Shown in pieces: positions 1 to 7,659 of a DNA stretch of 22,688 bases. Position 1 is the first letter of the stretch; each line of letters begins with the position of its first letter. Origin of the DNA: Verrucomicrobia bacterium UBA740 (lineage in GTDB: Bacteria > Verrucomicrobiota > Kiritimatiellia > RFP12 > UBA1067); assembly GCA_002298665.1 (NCBI GenBank), contig DBKW01000060.1, positions 12,790 to 35,477 on the forward strand. Reading direction: 5' to 3'. The notes below the pieces were generated by a model. That model saw only the letters and a program-made list of their open reading frames with translations. It did no database searches and had not been told where the DNA came from. Made by a program: the position numbers and the translations under genes.

Positions 1-1026
1 CAGCCCATAGCGCCAAGGCTCGATCAGCGGCGCAACCGGTTCCGTCACGCCCGTCCAGGCGTTCGTCCCGCGAAAGACGATGGAGGCGAGAAAGAGGAGC
101 AGCGCACCCGTCCCGCCGCCGTAAAGCGCGCACGAGACGGCCCGGTCGGTTTTGTCGCGCGTGCGCTGCACCGCCGCCGCGACGAGAGCCCCCACCAGCA
201 CGACGCCGCCCAGCGCCAAGATGGTCGACGAGGGGCACATCGCCGTCGTCTTGACGGGATCGTGCTTCGCGATCACGTCGCTCTGCATGTAGGCGTTCGC
301 TTGGGCGAGCTGGCCGATCTGCAGAAGCTGCCAGGTCATCGCGGCGGGGATCAGATAGGTGACCACGTCCCGGAAAAGCCCGCCGTTGCGCATGAGGATG
401 ATGATGGCGAGCGGCACGATCGCGAAGAGCAGCACCTGGTAGTTCGTGAGCCCCAGGCCGAACACGAACGCCGTGACCCACAGGATCTTGTCCGACGGAC
501 GGCGCATCCAGCGGTAGGACAGCAGAAAGACCGCCATCAGGAAGAACGCGTTCAGCGAATAGATCTCGACGATCGTCGACTGGGACCACTCGACCGGCGA
601 AAGCGCGAACGTCAGCGCGCCGCCCACGCCGCCGCCGAACGCGAGAATCCCCGTCTTCAGATCCCCTTCTTCGCCCGGTTCGGAGATGAAATCGTGCGCG
701 CTGCGGCTGATGAGCATGGCGGTGAAGCCCGCCGCCAGCGCACCCGCCGTGGCCGAGAAAAGGCTGATCGCCCAAGCCGGCGTCGGGTGCCCCATGTACG
801 TCACCCAGGCGAACATCTTGCAGAAGAGCCAGCTGCAGAGCGTCCAGAACGGATAGCCCGGCGGATGCGGCACGCCGAGATGCGCGCCCGCCGTGGCGAG
901 TTCGCCCGAGTCCTCGAGCCCCACGGAAGGGCCTAGCGTGTAGAAGTAGACCGCGAAAGCAATCGCCGTCGCCGTCCAAAAGGCCGCCTTGTCCAGTTTT
1001 GAAAAGAATCCATCTTTCTTGTTCAT
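1..1026 (-). CDS. DUF2723 family membrane protein, C-terminus cut by window edge
   Basis: Multi-pass membrane protein of the DUF2723 family (related to GT-C-type, protein O-mannosyltransferase-like glycosyltransferases). 342 codons are visible from the ATG at 1026; no stop is reached before position 1, so the C-terminus is missing. After a short cytoplasmic start and a first membrane segment (about residues 15-32) comes the family signature: GPSVGLEDSGELATAGA followed by HLGVPHPPGYP (residues ~32-58). The acidic EDSGE part and the HPPGYP loop are the hallmarks. Further hydrophobic segments lie near 83-105, 125-145, 155-170, 183-210 and 268-285. Its ATG overlaps the tadB stop by 4 nt (ATGA), so the two are probably translationally coupled. 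In this setting it might glycosylate a pilin or other surface protein; that role is inference. The family assignment is fairly secure, the substrate unknown. Confidence 0.8.
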   Translation of the reverse strand, partial: MNKKDGFFSKLDKAAFWTATAIAFAVYFYTLGPSVGLEDSGELATAGAHLGVPHPPGYPFWTLCSWLFCKMFAWVTYMGHPTPAWAISLFSATAGALAAGFTAMLISRSAHDFISEPGEEGDLKTGILAFGGGVGGALTFALSPVEWSQSTIVEIYSLNAFFLMAVFLLSYRWMRRPSDKILWVTAFVFGLGLTNYQVLLFAIVPLAIIILMRNGGLFRDVVTYLIPAAMTWQLLQIGQLAQANAYMQSDVIAKHDPVKTTAMCPSSTILALGGVVLVGALVAAAVQRTRDKTDRAVSCALYGGGTGALLLFLASIVFRGTNAWTGVTEPVAPLIEPWRYGL

Positions 1027-1697
1027 ACGTCAATTCTCACGATTTTTCTAATAATCAACCAACCAGCCGTCACCAGCAAAACGACACACGCGACCGAAAC
1101 CAGCCCCGCCGGGCTCGCCAGGAACGGGATCATGGTCTGCGGCTTCAAGACGACCATGATCATGCCAAGGACAAAAGGCATGGCCGATACAATGATACCC
1201 TGCATCCGCCCTTGCGCCGTCAGCGTGCGCACCTTGCGTTCGATTTTCATGCGTCCCCGGATCGTCCCGGAGATTTTGTCGAAGATTTCCGTCACGTTTC
1301 CGCCGGTCTTGCGGCTGATCAAAAGTGCCGTGGTGACGAGCGCGAAATCGTCCGAGCCTACGCGCGCGGTCATGGAATTCAGCGCATCCTCAAAACTCAT
1401 GCCGACCTGCATCTGCCGTATCAGGATGGCGAATTCCTCGCTCATCGGCTTTTCGCCGCGCTCGACGACGGACGCGAAAGCCTGCGCGACCGAAAAGCCC
1501 GCCCGCAGCGCGTTCGTCATTGTCGCGAGAGCCTCCGGAAGCTGTTCGTTGAAGCGCCGGCGGCGACGCGCGTCAAGCCACCGCGCCAGTGGCGAGGCGC
1601 CGTTCTGCCAGCCCGACTTTATCTTCACCCCGCCGAGCACATACCACGCAAGCCCGGCGCAGGCGAACGCGGCAAGCCCCGCTATGAGCCACGCCAT
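1023..1697 (-). CDS. tadB: TadB-like type II secretion system F-family platform protein
   Basis: Inner-membrane platform protein of a Tad/Flp-type pilus, expected to pair with TadC and the TadA/CpaF ATPase. The 224-aa protein has an N-terminal membrane segment (residues 2-22), a cytoplasmic T2SSF helical domain starting at about 53 (EQLPEALATMTNALRAGFSV, with the later SRKTGGNVTEIFDKISGTIR region typical of TadB), and two C-terminal membrane segments (167-185, 199-217). It is shorter than usual TadB proteins (about 300 aa), mostly at the N-terminus. The ATG at 1697 is chosen because it overlaps the tadA stop (TGATG) and opens directly into the first membrane helix. A longer in-frame reading to 1778 would add 27 unlikely Arg/Pro-rich residues inside tadA. 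A TadC-like partner lies about 15 kb away (16216-17127) rather than adjacent. Confidence 0.85.
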   Translation of the reverse strand: MAWLIAGLAAFACAGLAWYVLGGVKIKSGWQNGASPLARWLDARRRRRFNEQLPEALATMTNALRAGFSVAQAFASVVERGEKPMSEEFAILIRQMQVGMSFEDALNSMTARVGSDDFALVTTALLISRKTGGNVTEIFDKISGTIRGRMKIERKVRTLTAQGRMQGIIVSAMPFVLGMIMVVLKPQTMIPFLASPAGLVSVACVVLLVTAGWLIIRKIVRIDV

Positions 1698-3406
1698 CAC
1701 CGGCCGCCCCTCCGGATGCGTTGAATCTGCACATCGACGTCCGCTTCGGGGTCGAACATGCGCGGGTCGACGCGCCACCCGAGCCCAGCGAGCTGGTCGA
1801 ACCAGGTCGGCATCGCCCCCGTGAGCTTGAACGTGCCGGCGATGCGGCCGTCTTCCGTCAGTCCCGTCTGTTCGAAGACGAACAGATCCTGCATGACGAT
1901 GCGCTCGCCCTCGAGCCCCGTCACCTCGGAAATCGCGACGACTTTGCGCGAACCGTCCGACAGGCGCGATTCATGAATGATGATGTCCACCGCGCTGGCG
2001 ATCTGCTCCCGGATGGCGCGCGAGGGCAGTTCCAGTCCGCTCATCAGCACCATCGTCTCCAGGCGCGAAACCACGTCGTGCGGGGAATTGGCGTGCACCG
2101 TCGTGAGCGAGCCGTCGTGCCCCGTGTTCATCGCCTGCAGCATGTCCAGCGCTTCGCCGCCGCGGCATTCGCCGACGATGATGCGGTCCGGACGCATGCG
2201 GAGGCTGTTCTTCACAAGGTCGCGTATCGTCACCGCGCCCTTGCCCTCGATGTTCGGCGGGCGTGCCTCCAGCCGCACCACATGCGGCTGCTGGAGCCGA
2301 AGTTCCGCCGCGTCCTCTATTGTGATGATGCGCTCGTCGGACGGGATGAACCCCGAAAGCAGGTTGAGGAGCGTCGTCTTGCCAGACCCCGTGCCGCCCG
2401 CCACAACGATATTCTTCCGCAGATGCACGCAGAGCTTCATGAACTCCGCGGCGTTCGGCGTCCACGTCCCGAAACGGACGAAATCCTCCGCCGTCAGAGA
2501 CTTCTTCGAAAACTTGCGGATGGTCAGCGTGGGGCCCGTCAGCGCGAGCGGCGGCACGATCGCGTTCACGCGGCTCCCGTCCGGAAGGCGCGCATCCACA
2601 TAGGGCTGGGATTCGTCTATGCGGCGTCCCAACGGCGCCACGATGCGTTCGATGACGCTCATGACACTCGCGTCATCCATGAACTGGCAATCCGACAGTC
2701 GCAGCTTCCCCTGCCGTTCGATGTACACGCGGTCGTGGCCGTTCACCATGATTTCGCTCACCGTGTCGTCGGCCAGCAGCTCCTCGAGCGGCCCCAGCCG
2801 CATGGCCTCGTTGAAAACATCCACTTCAAGCCGTCCGGGGTCTATCTCCGCCGGCAGACGGCCATTGGCCATGACTTCGTCGACGATCTGCCCAATGGTG
2901 TTGCGCGCTTTCGCCTCGAGTTCCGCCTGGTCGACACCGCTCAGCGTCAGACGTTTCATGTCCAGGCGCTTGAGCAGTTCATGCTGAATTTGTTCCTGCA
3001 CGCTGCGCCGCAATTCGCGCAGCGGATCCGCTTCCGGCGCGGGTTGCTCCAGTGCGTCCTCTTCCGGAAGGAACGCGGACGTTTCTTCAGGTGCGGACTC
3101 CGGCGCGCGTTCCTCCACGTCCTCGTTGCTCACGCGCAGAAGACTCTCGCCGATCTGCACGACATCCCCGCCGCCGAGCTGCACCTCGTCCGTCAGCGGT
3201 TCGCCGTTGACGTAGGTGCCGTTGGCGCTGCGCAAGTCCTTTATGGACGCGACGCCGCGCGAAACCGTCAGCAGGGCGTGCCGTTCGCTTACGTCGGGGA
3301 AGTCCAGCCGCACGCGGCAGTGCGGTCCGCGGCCGATGAACCATGCGCCGTCCTCAAGCGGGCGGATCTCTCGTGCGCCGTTGACGAGTGTCGTGAGTCG
3401 CAGCAT
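1697..3406 (-). CDS. tadA: FHA domain fused to TadA/CpaF-type secretion ATPase
   Basis: Hexameric ATPase of the TadA/CpaF (VirB11-like) family that powers pilus assembly or secretion from the cytoplasmic face; 569 aa. An N-terminal FHA domain occupies residues ~1-95, with GR at 25-26, SERH at 40-43 and SANGTYVNGE at 60-69, the phosphothreonine-recognition elements. An acidic Pro/Glu-rich linker (96-130) leads to the N-terminal helical domain of CpaF (about 130-320; DDTVSEIMVNG at 213-223) and the ATPase core. The core has Walker A GGTGSGKTT at 337-345, the Asp-box region ITIEDAAEL near 361-369, Walker B-like RIIVGECRG at 408-416 and the His-box TTVHANS at 435-441. All key motifs are intact. 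Ordinary CpaF proteins lack the FHA domain, so this fusion suggests control by a Ser/Thr kinase. The start overlaps the cpaB stop (TAATG) and the end overlaps the tadB start. Confidence 0.93.
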   Translation of the reverse strand: MLRLTTLVNGAREIRPLEDGAWFIGRGPHCRVRLDFPDVSERHALLTVSRGVASIKDLRSANGTYVNGEPLTDEVQLGGGDVVQIGESLLRVSNEDVEERAPESAPEETSAFLPEEDALEQPAPEADPLRELRRSVQEQIQHELLKRLDMKRLTLSGVDQAELEAKARNTIGQIVDEVMANGRLPAEIDPGRLEVDVFNEAMRLGPLEELLADDTVSEIMVNGHDRVYIERQGKLRLSDCQFMDDASVMSVIERIVAPLGRRIDESQPYVDARLPDGSRVNAIVPPLALTGPTLTIRKFSKKSLTAEDFVRFGTWTPNAAEFMKLCVHLRKNIVVAGGTGSGKTTLLNLLSGFIPSDERIITIEDAAELRLQQPHVVRLEARPPNIEGKGAVTIRDLVKNSLRMRPDRIIVGECRGGEALDMLQAMNTGHDGSLTTVHANSPHDVVSRLETMVLMSGLELPSRAIREQIASAVDIIIHESRLSDGSRKVVAISEVTGLEGERIVMQDLFVFEQTGLTEDGRIAGTFKLTGAMPTWFDQLAGLGWRVDPRMFDPEADVDVQIQRIRRGGR

Positions 3407-4227
3407 TACCGCCCTCCGGACCTTCCCGCCTGGCGCTTGAGGTTCAGTTCTTCGATTTCTTCACGGATCTTGGAGTAGTCGACCTGCGGCAGGCGCTTCT
3501 CGTACGAGGCGTCGTTGCGGTTGCGCAGCGTCAGAACGAGCCGGCCCCGGATCTGTTCGGCGAACGCGAGCATTTCCGCCTCGCGCGGCGTGACCTCCAG
3601 CGTCACCGTCGAATAGGCGCCGCCTCCGAAACCGGCCGGCGTCGCCGTCTGCGACTTCGCCGTTTCGCGCCCCGTGGCGAGCACGAGCACGTTCTGGAGG
3701 AGCGTGCAGGTCACGAGTTCGTCCCGTCCGCCGCCGGACGCCTTCGCATCGGGCAGATTGAACGTCCCGATGACGTCCACATGGTCGTTCGGACGCACCA
3801 TCCCCGAAACCGCCGCGGACCCGCCTACATTGATCGACATCGCCCGCATCTGCCGGCGCACGTCCGCCGAAAGCCCTTTCGCCCGGGGCGAGCCCCCTTC
3901 GACGTCCGACCAGAAGGCGACCTCGCCCTTGCGGTGCGAAATGAGCGTGCGCCGCCCGACGACATCCGCGAGATCCGCACGTTCCAGCGCCTGCCCGCGC
4001 ATCCCAAGCGCCGGGACCGTCCGCAGCCCCAGGTCGGACCGCGCCAGCACCGTGCCCTCTGGGATGTCGCGCGCGAAGCAGAGCGCGTCGATCGTGCCGT
4101 AGCGCCGGCGCAGCGCCTCCTGTTCGCGGCGCACTTCATTCTCCTCGGACGCGATGAATAGCCGTGTCAAGACGACGGCCAGGAGACCGGAGGCAAGCGA
4201 CAGAACAAGGACGATCCGGCGTTTCAT
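3406..4227 (-). CDS. cpaB: CpaB/RcpC-like Flp pilus assembly protein
   Basis: Periplasmic, inner-membrane-anchored pilus assembly protein of the CpaB/RcpC family; 273 aa. An N-terminal anchor (about residues 5-22, after MKRR) is followed by a charged helix (28-43) and an SAF domain (47-108: FARDIPEGTVLARSDLGLR and the later GRRTLISHRKGEV). The RcpC region begins at 127 (RAMSINVGG), with the conserved G.V.P.D.VDV pattern at 142-152. The C-terminal charged tail (about 245-273) is rich in Lys, Arg and Glu. CpaB/RcpC proteins are thought to work with the outer-membrane secretin and peptidoglycan, but no secretin gene is present here. The ATG at 4227 lies 3 nt beyond the fhs stop and the stop overlaps the tadA start, placing it firmly in this operon. 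Confidence 0.87.
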   Translation of the reverse strand: MKRRIVLVLSLASGLLAVVLTRLFIASEENEVRREQEALRRRYGTIDALCFARDIPEGTVLARSDLGLRTVPALGMRGQALERADLADVVGRRTLISHRKGEVAFWSDVEGGSPRAKGLSADVRRQMRAMSINVGGSAAVSGMVRPNDHVDVIGTFNLPDAKASGGGRDELVTCTLLQNVLVLATGRETAKSQTATPAGFGGGAYSTVTLEVTPREAEMLAFAEQIRGRLVLTLRNRNDASYEKRLPQVDYSKIREEIEELNLKRQAGRSGGR

Positions 4228-4230
4228 GGC

Positions 4231-5994
4231 CTAGAAGAGCCCTTTCACCTTCCCCGTCTCGACGTCGACGTCCACCCGGCGGAAAGCGGGCGATGCGCTC
4301 GTCCCGGGCATGAGCTTGATTTCGCCCGCGACCGGCACGACGAGCCCCGCGCCCTTGTAGAGGAGGATGTCCCGTACCGGGAGCCGCCAGCCGGTCGGAC
4401 GCCCCAGCAGCTTCGGGTCGTGCGAGAGCGAATACTGCGTCTTGGCCATGCAAACCGGCAGGTGCGCCGTCTCGGGATCCGCCTCGAGCGCCGCCAGTTT
4501 CGCCGCGGCTTCGGGCGCGTAGTCCACCCCTTCGCCGCCGTAGATTTCCTTGACCTGCTTCTCGATGCGCACCGAAAGCGTCTCCGCAAGGTCGCAGAGG
4601 TAGTGGAAGTCGTTCGGCTCGTCGCACGCGGCGACGACTTCCTTCGCAAGTTCGAGCGCGCCTTCGCCGCCCTTGAGCCAGTGGTCGCTCACGGCGAACG
4701 CCGCACCCGTCTCCTGCGTGATGCGCCGCACCAGGTCGCGTTCGGCGGGCGTGTCGGTGTAGAAGGCGTTCAGGCAGACGATCGGCTTCACGCCCGACTT
4801 GCGGATGATGTCGATGTGGGCGAGCAGATTGGCACACCCCTTCTCGAGCAGCTCCAGGTTTTCGTGCGTATAGACCGGGTCGAGCGGCAGGCCCGCCTTC
4901 ACCGCGGGCGCCCCGCCGTGCGCCTTGAGCGCGCGCACCGTCGCCACGAGCACCACCGCGTCCGGCTTCAGCCCCGAGCAGCGGCACTTGATGTTCCAGA
5001 ACTTCTCGAAGCCCATGTCGCTGGCGAAGCCGCTCTCCGTCACCACGTAATCGGCGAGCGCGCACGCGAGCTTGTCCGCCACGACCGAATTCTGGCCGAT
5101 GGCGATGTTGGCGAACGGCCCGGCGTGCACGAACATCGGCTGCCCTTCGAGGGACTGCATCAGCGTCGGCTTCAACGCCCGCACGAGGAGTGCGCACATC
5201 GCCCCGTCCACTTCCAGATCCTTCGTCGTGACGGGCTTGCCCGCCTTGGAATAGGCGACGACGATGCGCCCCAGCCGCGTGCGCAAGTCGGCGAGATCCG
5301 GACTCATCGCGAGAATCGCCATGACTTCCGAGGCGACGCTGATGTAGAAGCCGGATTCGCACGTGAAGCCGTCCAGCTTGCCGCCCCGTCCCATCTCGAT
5401 GTTCCGCAGGCCCTGTGCGCAGAAATCGATCGCCCAGCGGAACTGGATACGCGCCGGGTCGACGTCCAGCCGTTTCAGTCCGCGCGCGGCGAGCCACGCG
5501 TCGTCGTGGTTGCGTTCGTGCTGCATGCGCGCGTTCAGCGCCACCATCGCGAGGTTGTTCGCGTTCGTGATCGCGTCGATGTCGCCCGTGAGCCCGAGCG
5601 AAAGCGCCGTCAAAGGCACGACCTGCGCGAGACCGCCGCCCGCGGCGGATCCCTTGATGTTGAACGTCGGGCCGCTCGAGGGCTGGCGCACGCATCCGGC
5701 GACCTTCTTCCCGAGCCGTCCGAGCCCTTCCACGAGCCCCAGCGTCGTCGTCGTCTTGCCTTCCCCGAGCGCCGTCGGCGTGATCGCCGTCACGTCGATG
5801 TACTTGCCCCGGCGCCCTTTCCCCGTGCGCGCCAGAACCTTGGCGACGTCCACCTTCGCCAGAACGCGCCCATAGGGCTCCCATTCGTCCTCCTGGAGGC
5901 CCAGTTCGGCGGCCAGTTGCGCCGCTGTCTTGAGATTGGCTTCGGCGGCTTCCGCGATCTGCCAGTCTTTCATCTGTGTCGGATCCATTTTCAT
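4231..5994 (-). CDS. fhs: Formate-tetrahydrofolate ligase
   Basis: Cytoplasmic enzyme joining formate to tetrahydrofolate with ATP, giving 10-formyl-THF for purine, formyl-Met and other one-carbon needs. The protein (587 aa from this start) is close to the usual size of about 555-590. Near the N-terminus is the nucleotide-binding loop PTALGEGKTTTTLGL (from residue 73), followed by RQPSSGPTFNIKG and the GDIDAITNANN stretch, all typical of the family. The ATG at 5994 is preferred: it follows a TATAAT box by exactly 6 nt, so the message may begin at the A of the start codon. ATGs at 6018 and 5988 are possible alternatives; the first lies upstream of the promoter box. No Shine-Dalgarno sequence precedes it. 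cpaB follows after 3 nt, an unusual pairing of folate metabolism with pilus genes. No other one-carbon gene is adjacent. Confidence 0.95.
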   Translation of the reverse strand: MKMDPTQMKDWQIAEAAEANLKTAAQLAAELGLQEDEWEPYGRVLAKVDVAKVLARTGKGRRGKYIDVTAITPTALGEGKTTTTLGLVEGLGRLGKKVAGCVRQPSSGPTFNIKGSAAGGGLAQVVPLTALSLGLTGDIDAITNANNLAMVALNARMQHERNHDDAWLAARGLKRLDVDPARIQFRWAIDFCAQGLRNIEMGRGGKLDGFTCESGFYISVASEVMAILAMSPDLADLRTRLGRIVVAYSKAGKPVTTKDLEVDGAMCALLVRALKPTLMQSLEGQPMFVHAGPFANIAIGQNSVVADKLACALADYVVTESGFASDMGFEKFWNIKCRCSGLKPDAVVLVATVRALKAHGGAPAVKAGLPLDPVYTHENLELLEKGCANLLAHIDIIRKSGVKPIVCLNAFYTDTPAERDLVRRITQETGAAFAVSDHWLKGGEGALELAKEVVAACDEPNDFHYLCDLAETLSVRIEKQVKEIYGGEGVDYAPEAAAKLAALEADPETAHLPVCMAKTQYSLSHDPKLLGRPTGWRLPVRDILLYKGAGLVVPVAGEIKLMPGTSASPAFRRVDVDVETGKVKGLF

Positions 5995-6051
5995 ACGCTT
6001 ATTATACCACAATCGCATCAGAAAAACACCTGTTTTGAAACGCCGCGTTGG
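5995..6051 (-). promoter_or_regulatory. fhs promoter (extended -10, leaderless)
   Basis: Between ispH and fhs, the minus strand carries TGG-TATAAT: the -10 hexamer is at 6001-6006 and the extended TG element just upstream at 6007-6009. No convincing -35 is seen. The -10 is followed by 6 nt (AAGCGT) and then the ATG, so the expected +1 is the A of the ATG. A 6+6 palindrome with a 2-nt centre, AAAACACCTGTTTT on the plus strand, at 6023-6036 sits near the -35 region and could be an operator. No terminator for the upstream operon is visible. Confidence 0.7.
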
Positions 6052-6843
6052 CTAGAGCTGTGAATCCAGATAGGCGACCACCTCGTCCACGAATGTGCTG
6101 GGCGTGGAGGCTCCCGCCGTGACGCCCAGATGGCGAACGCCCCGCAAATCCAGCGCGCGCACTTCCTCCAGCGTGCCCGCCCGGAACGCCCGGCAGACGG
6201 CGACTTCCGCCAGACGCCGCGTGTTGGAGGAATTGGGGCTCCCCAGGACGAGCAGTGCATCGCCCTTGAAACGCTTGACCGCGTCCTGCCGGTCCTTCGT
6301 CGCCCGGCAGACCGCCGCGCTCGTTTCCACCTCGTACCTCGTGCGCAGTTTCGCGAGCAGAGCCTCCACGTCGTCCGCGTTCAGCGTCGTCTGGCTGACC
6401 ACGCCTATCCGGGGCGCCGCCGGCAACTCCGGATACACCGTCGCCTGCGCAACTTCGCCCAGAATGCCGCGCACCTCGTCATGCCGGGCGTCCCCCAGCA
6501 CGACGACGGGAAGTCCGCGCGCGGCGAACGCGCGCGCCTGCTCGTGCACGCGCGTCACGAACGGACACGTCGCGTCGACGACCTTCAGGTTCCGCGCGGC
6601 GGCTTCCTGCCGGATGCGCGGCGCCACGCCGTGCGCCGAAAAGAGAACCGTCGCCCCCGCGGGGACTTCCGCCAGCGTCTCGACGAAAACGAAATCCCGC
6701 GCACGCAAGTCCGCCACCACGCGTTCGTTGTGCACCAGTTCGTGCAGACAGTAGACGGGTCGTTCGCGGATGGCCAGCGCCTTGCGAATCGCCCCGGCGA
6801 CGCCCGCGCAGAAGCCGCGCGGCTCGAGCAGCTCGTACGTCAT
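6052..6843 (-). CDS. ispH: 4-hydroxy-3-methylbut-2-enyl diphosphate reductase (IspH/LytB)
   Basis: Last enzyme of the MEP (non-mevalonate) isoprenoid pathway, reducing HMBPP to IPP and DMAPP with a 4Fe-4S cluster. The 263-aa protein is somewhat short for the family (usually about 280-320 aa). The three cluster cysteines are visible: C12 (RGFCAGV), C93 (DATCPFV) and C179 (AVCRATKDRQDA). Substrate-binding motifs are present: HELVHN at 34-39, SAHG at 69-72, H121 and E123 in the ARHDEVRG segment, SQTTLN at 150-155, SSNTRRL at 205-211 and TAGASTP near the C-terminus. The ATG at 6843 overlaps the mazG stop (ATGA). A longer reading frame to 7080 adds a low-complexity Gly/Arg-rich stretch that is only the shadow of mazG. 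The organism therefore probably makes isoprenoids by the MEP route. Confidence 0.95.
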   Translation of the reverse strand: MTYELLEPRGFCAGVAGAIRKALAIRERPVYCLHELVHNERVVADLRARDFVFVETLAEVPAGATVLFSAHGVAPRIRQEAAARNLKVVDATCPFVTRVHEQARAFAARGLPVVVLGDARHDEVRGILGEVAQATVYPELPAAPRIGVVSQTTLNADDVEALLAKLRTRYEVETSAAVCRATKDRQDAVKRFKGDALLVLGSPNSSNTRRLAEVAVCRAFRAGTLEEVRALDLRGVRHLGVTAGASTPSTFVDEVVAYLDSQL

Positions 6844-7646
6844 GCCCCGGGCGCCGCGCGCTTGGCCTTCTCCCACAAAACGTCCATCTCCGCCAGCGTC
6901 ATGTCCTTCAGATTGCGCCCCTCGGCCTTGGCCCCGGCCTCGACGGCGCGGAAACGCCGCGCGAACTTCTGCGTCGTGCCCTCGAGCGCGCTTTCCGAGT
7001 CCACCTTGAGATGCCGCGCGAGATTGGCGACGGAAAACAGCACGTCTCCCAGCTCCTCCTTCACGCGGTCCGAATCGCACGGACGCGTCGACTTCCGCGC
7101 GGCGATTTCGGTCTCCAGCTCCGCCAGCTCTTCCTTGATCTTGGCGAGCGGACCTTCCGCGTCCTTCCAGTCGAACCCCACGCGCGCGGCCTTTTCCTGG
7201 GTCCGCTGCGCCTTGAGGAGAGCCGGCAGCGCCGCCGGCACCCCGTCCAGCGCCGAATGCCGCGCTTCCTTGCGGTGCTCGGACTGCTTGATCTGCTCCC
7301 AGTTGCGCAACACGGTCGCCGTGTCCTTGGCGTCCACGTTCCCGAAGACGTGCGGATGGCGCCGCACGAGCTTGTCCGAAATGGCGTTGGCCACATCGTC
7401 GAAGGTGAAGCGCCCCTCCTGCTCCGCCATGACGGACTGGAACATGACCTGGAGAAGCACGTCGCCGAGCTCCTCAATGTGGTTCGCCTTGTCTTCCGGA
7501 CGGTCCATCGCCGCGAGGAGTTCGTAGCACTCCTCCAAAACGCACGGCTTGAGCGAGGCGAGCGTCTGCTCGCGATCCCAAGGACAACCCGTCTCCGGAT
7601 TCCGGAGACGGGTCATTATCTCGTGCAACCGTTCTATGCCGGTCAT
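6840..7646 (-). CDS. mazG: Nucleoside triphosphate pyrophosphohydrolase (MazG family)
   Basis: House-cleaning enzyme of the MazG all-alpha NTP pyrophosphatase family, hydrolysing (d)NTPs to NMP and PPi. The protein has 268 aa with tandem MazG domains. The first (about 15-105) begins with CPWDREQTLASL and carries the metal-binding acidic residues E38, E39 and E42, then E58, E59 and D62 (EELGDVLLQVMF), ending with RRHPHVFG. The second (about 165-240) contains VKEELGDVLFSVANLARHLK and the KFARRFRAVE tail. The start at 7646 is preceded by a TAAGGA site at 7657-7662 that overlaps the pfp stop, 10 nt before the ATG. Its stop overlaps the ispH start, so those two are likely coupled. Whether the substrate is broad or specific cannot be told from sequence. 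Confidence 0.93.
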   Translation of the reverse strand: MTGIERLHEIMTRLRNPETGCPWDREQTLASLKPCVLEECYELLAAMDRPEDKANHIEELGDVLLQVMFQSVMAEQEGRFTFDDVANAISDKLVRRHPHVFGNVDAKDTATVLRNWEQIKQSEHRKEARHSALDGVPAALPALLKAQRTQEKAARVGFDWKDAEGPLAKIKEELAELETEIAARKSTRPCDSDRVKEELGDVLFSVANLARHLKVDSESALEGTTQKFARRFRAVEAGAKAEGRNLKDMTLAEMDVLWEKAKRAAPGA

Positions 7647-7659
7647 GGATAAGGTGTCC

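Noticed and set aside
262..936. Plus-strand reading frame of 224 codons near the left edge
   Set aside because: It is antisense to the DUF2723 gene, which shows the family signature on the minus strand.
1721..3478. Long plus-strand reading frame of 585 codons opposite tadA
   Set aside because: Its product is rich in Arg, His and Ala without any domain, and it lies antisense to a clear CpaF ATPase. It is a by-product of GC-rich codons.
4136..5884. Minus-strand reading frame of 582 codons in another frame of fhs
   Set aside because: It overlaps fhs almost entirely, is Arg/Gly-rich and has no domain, while fhs has all family motifs.
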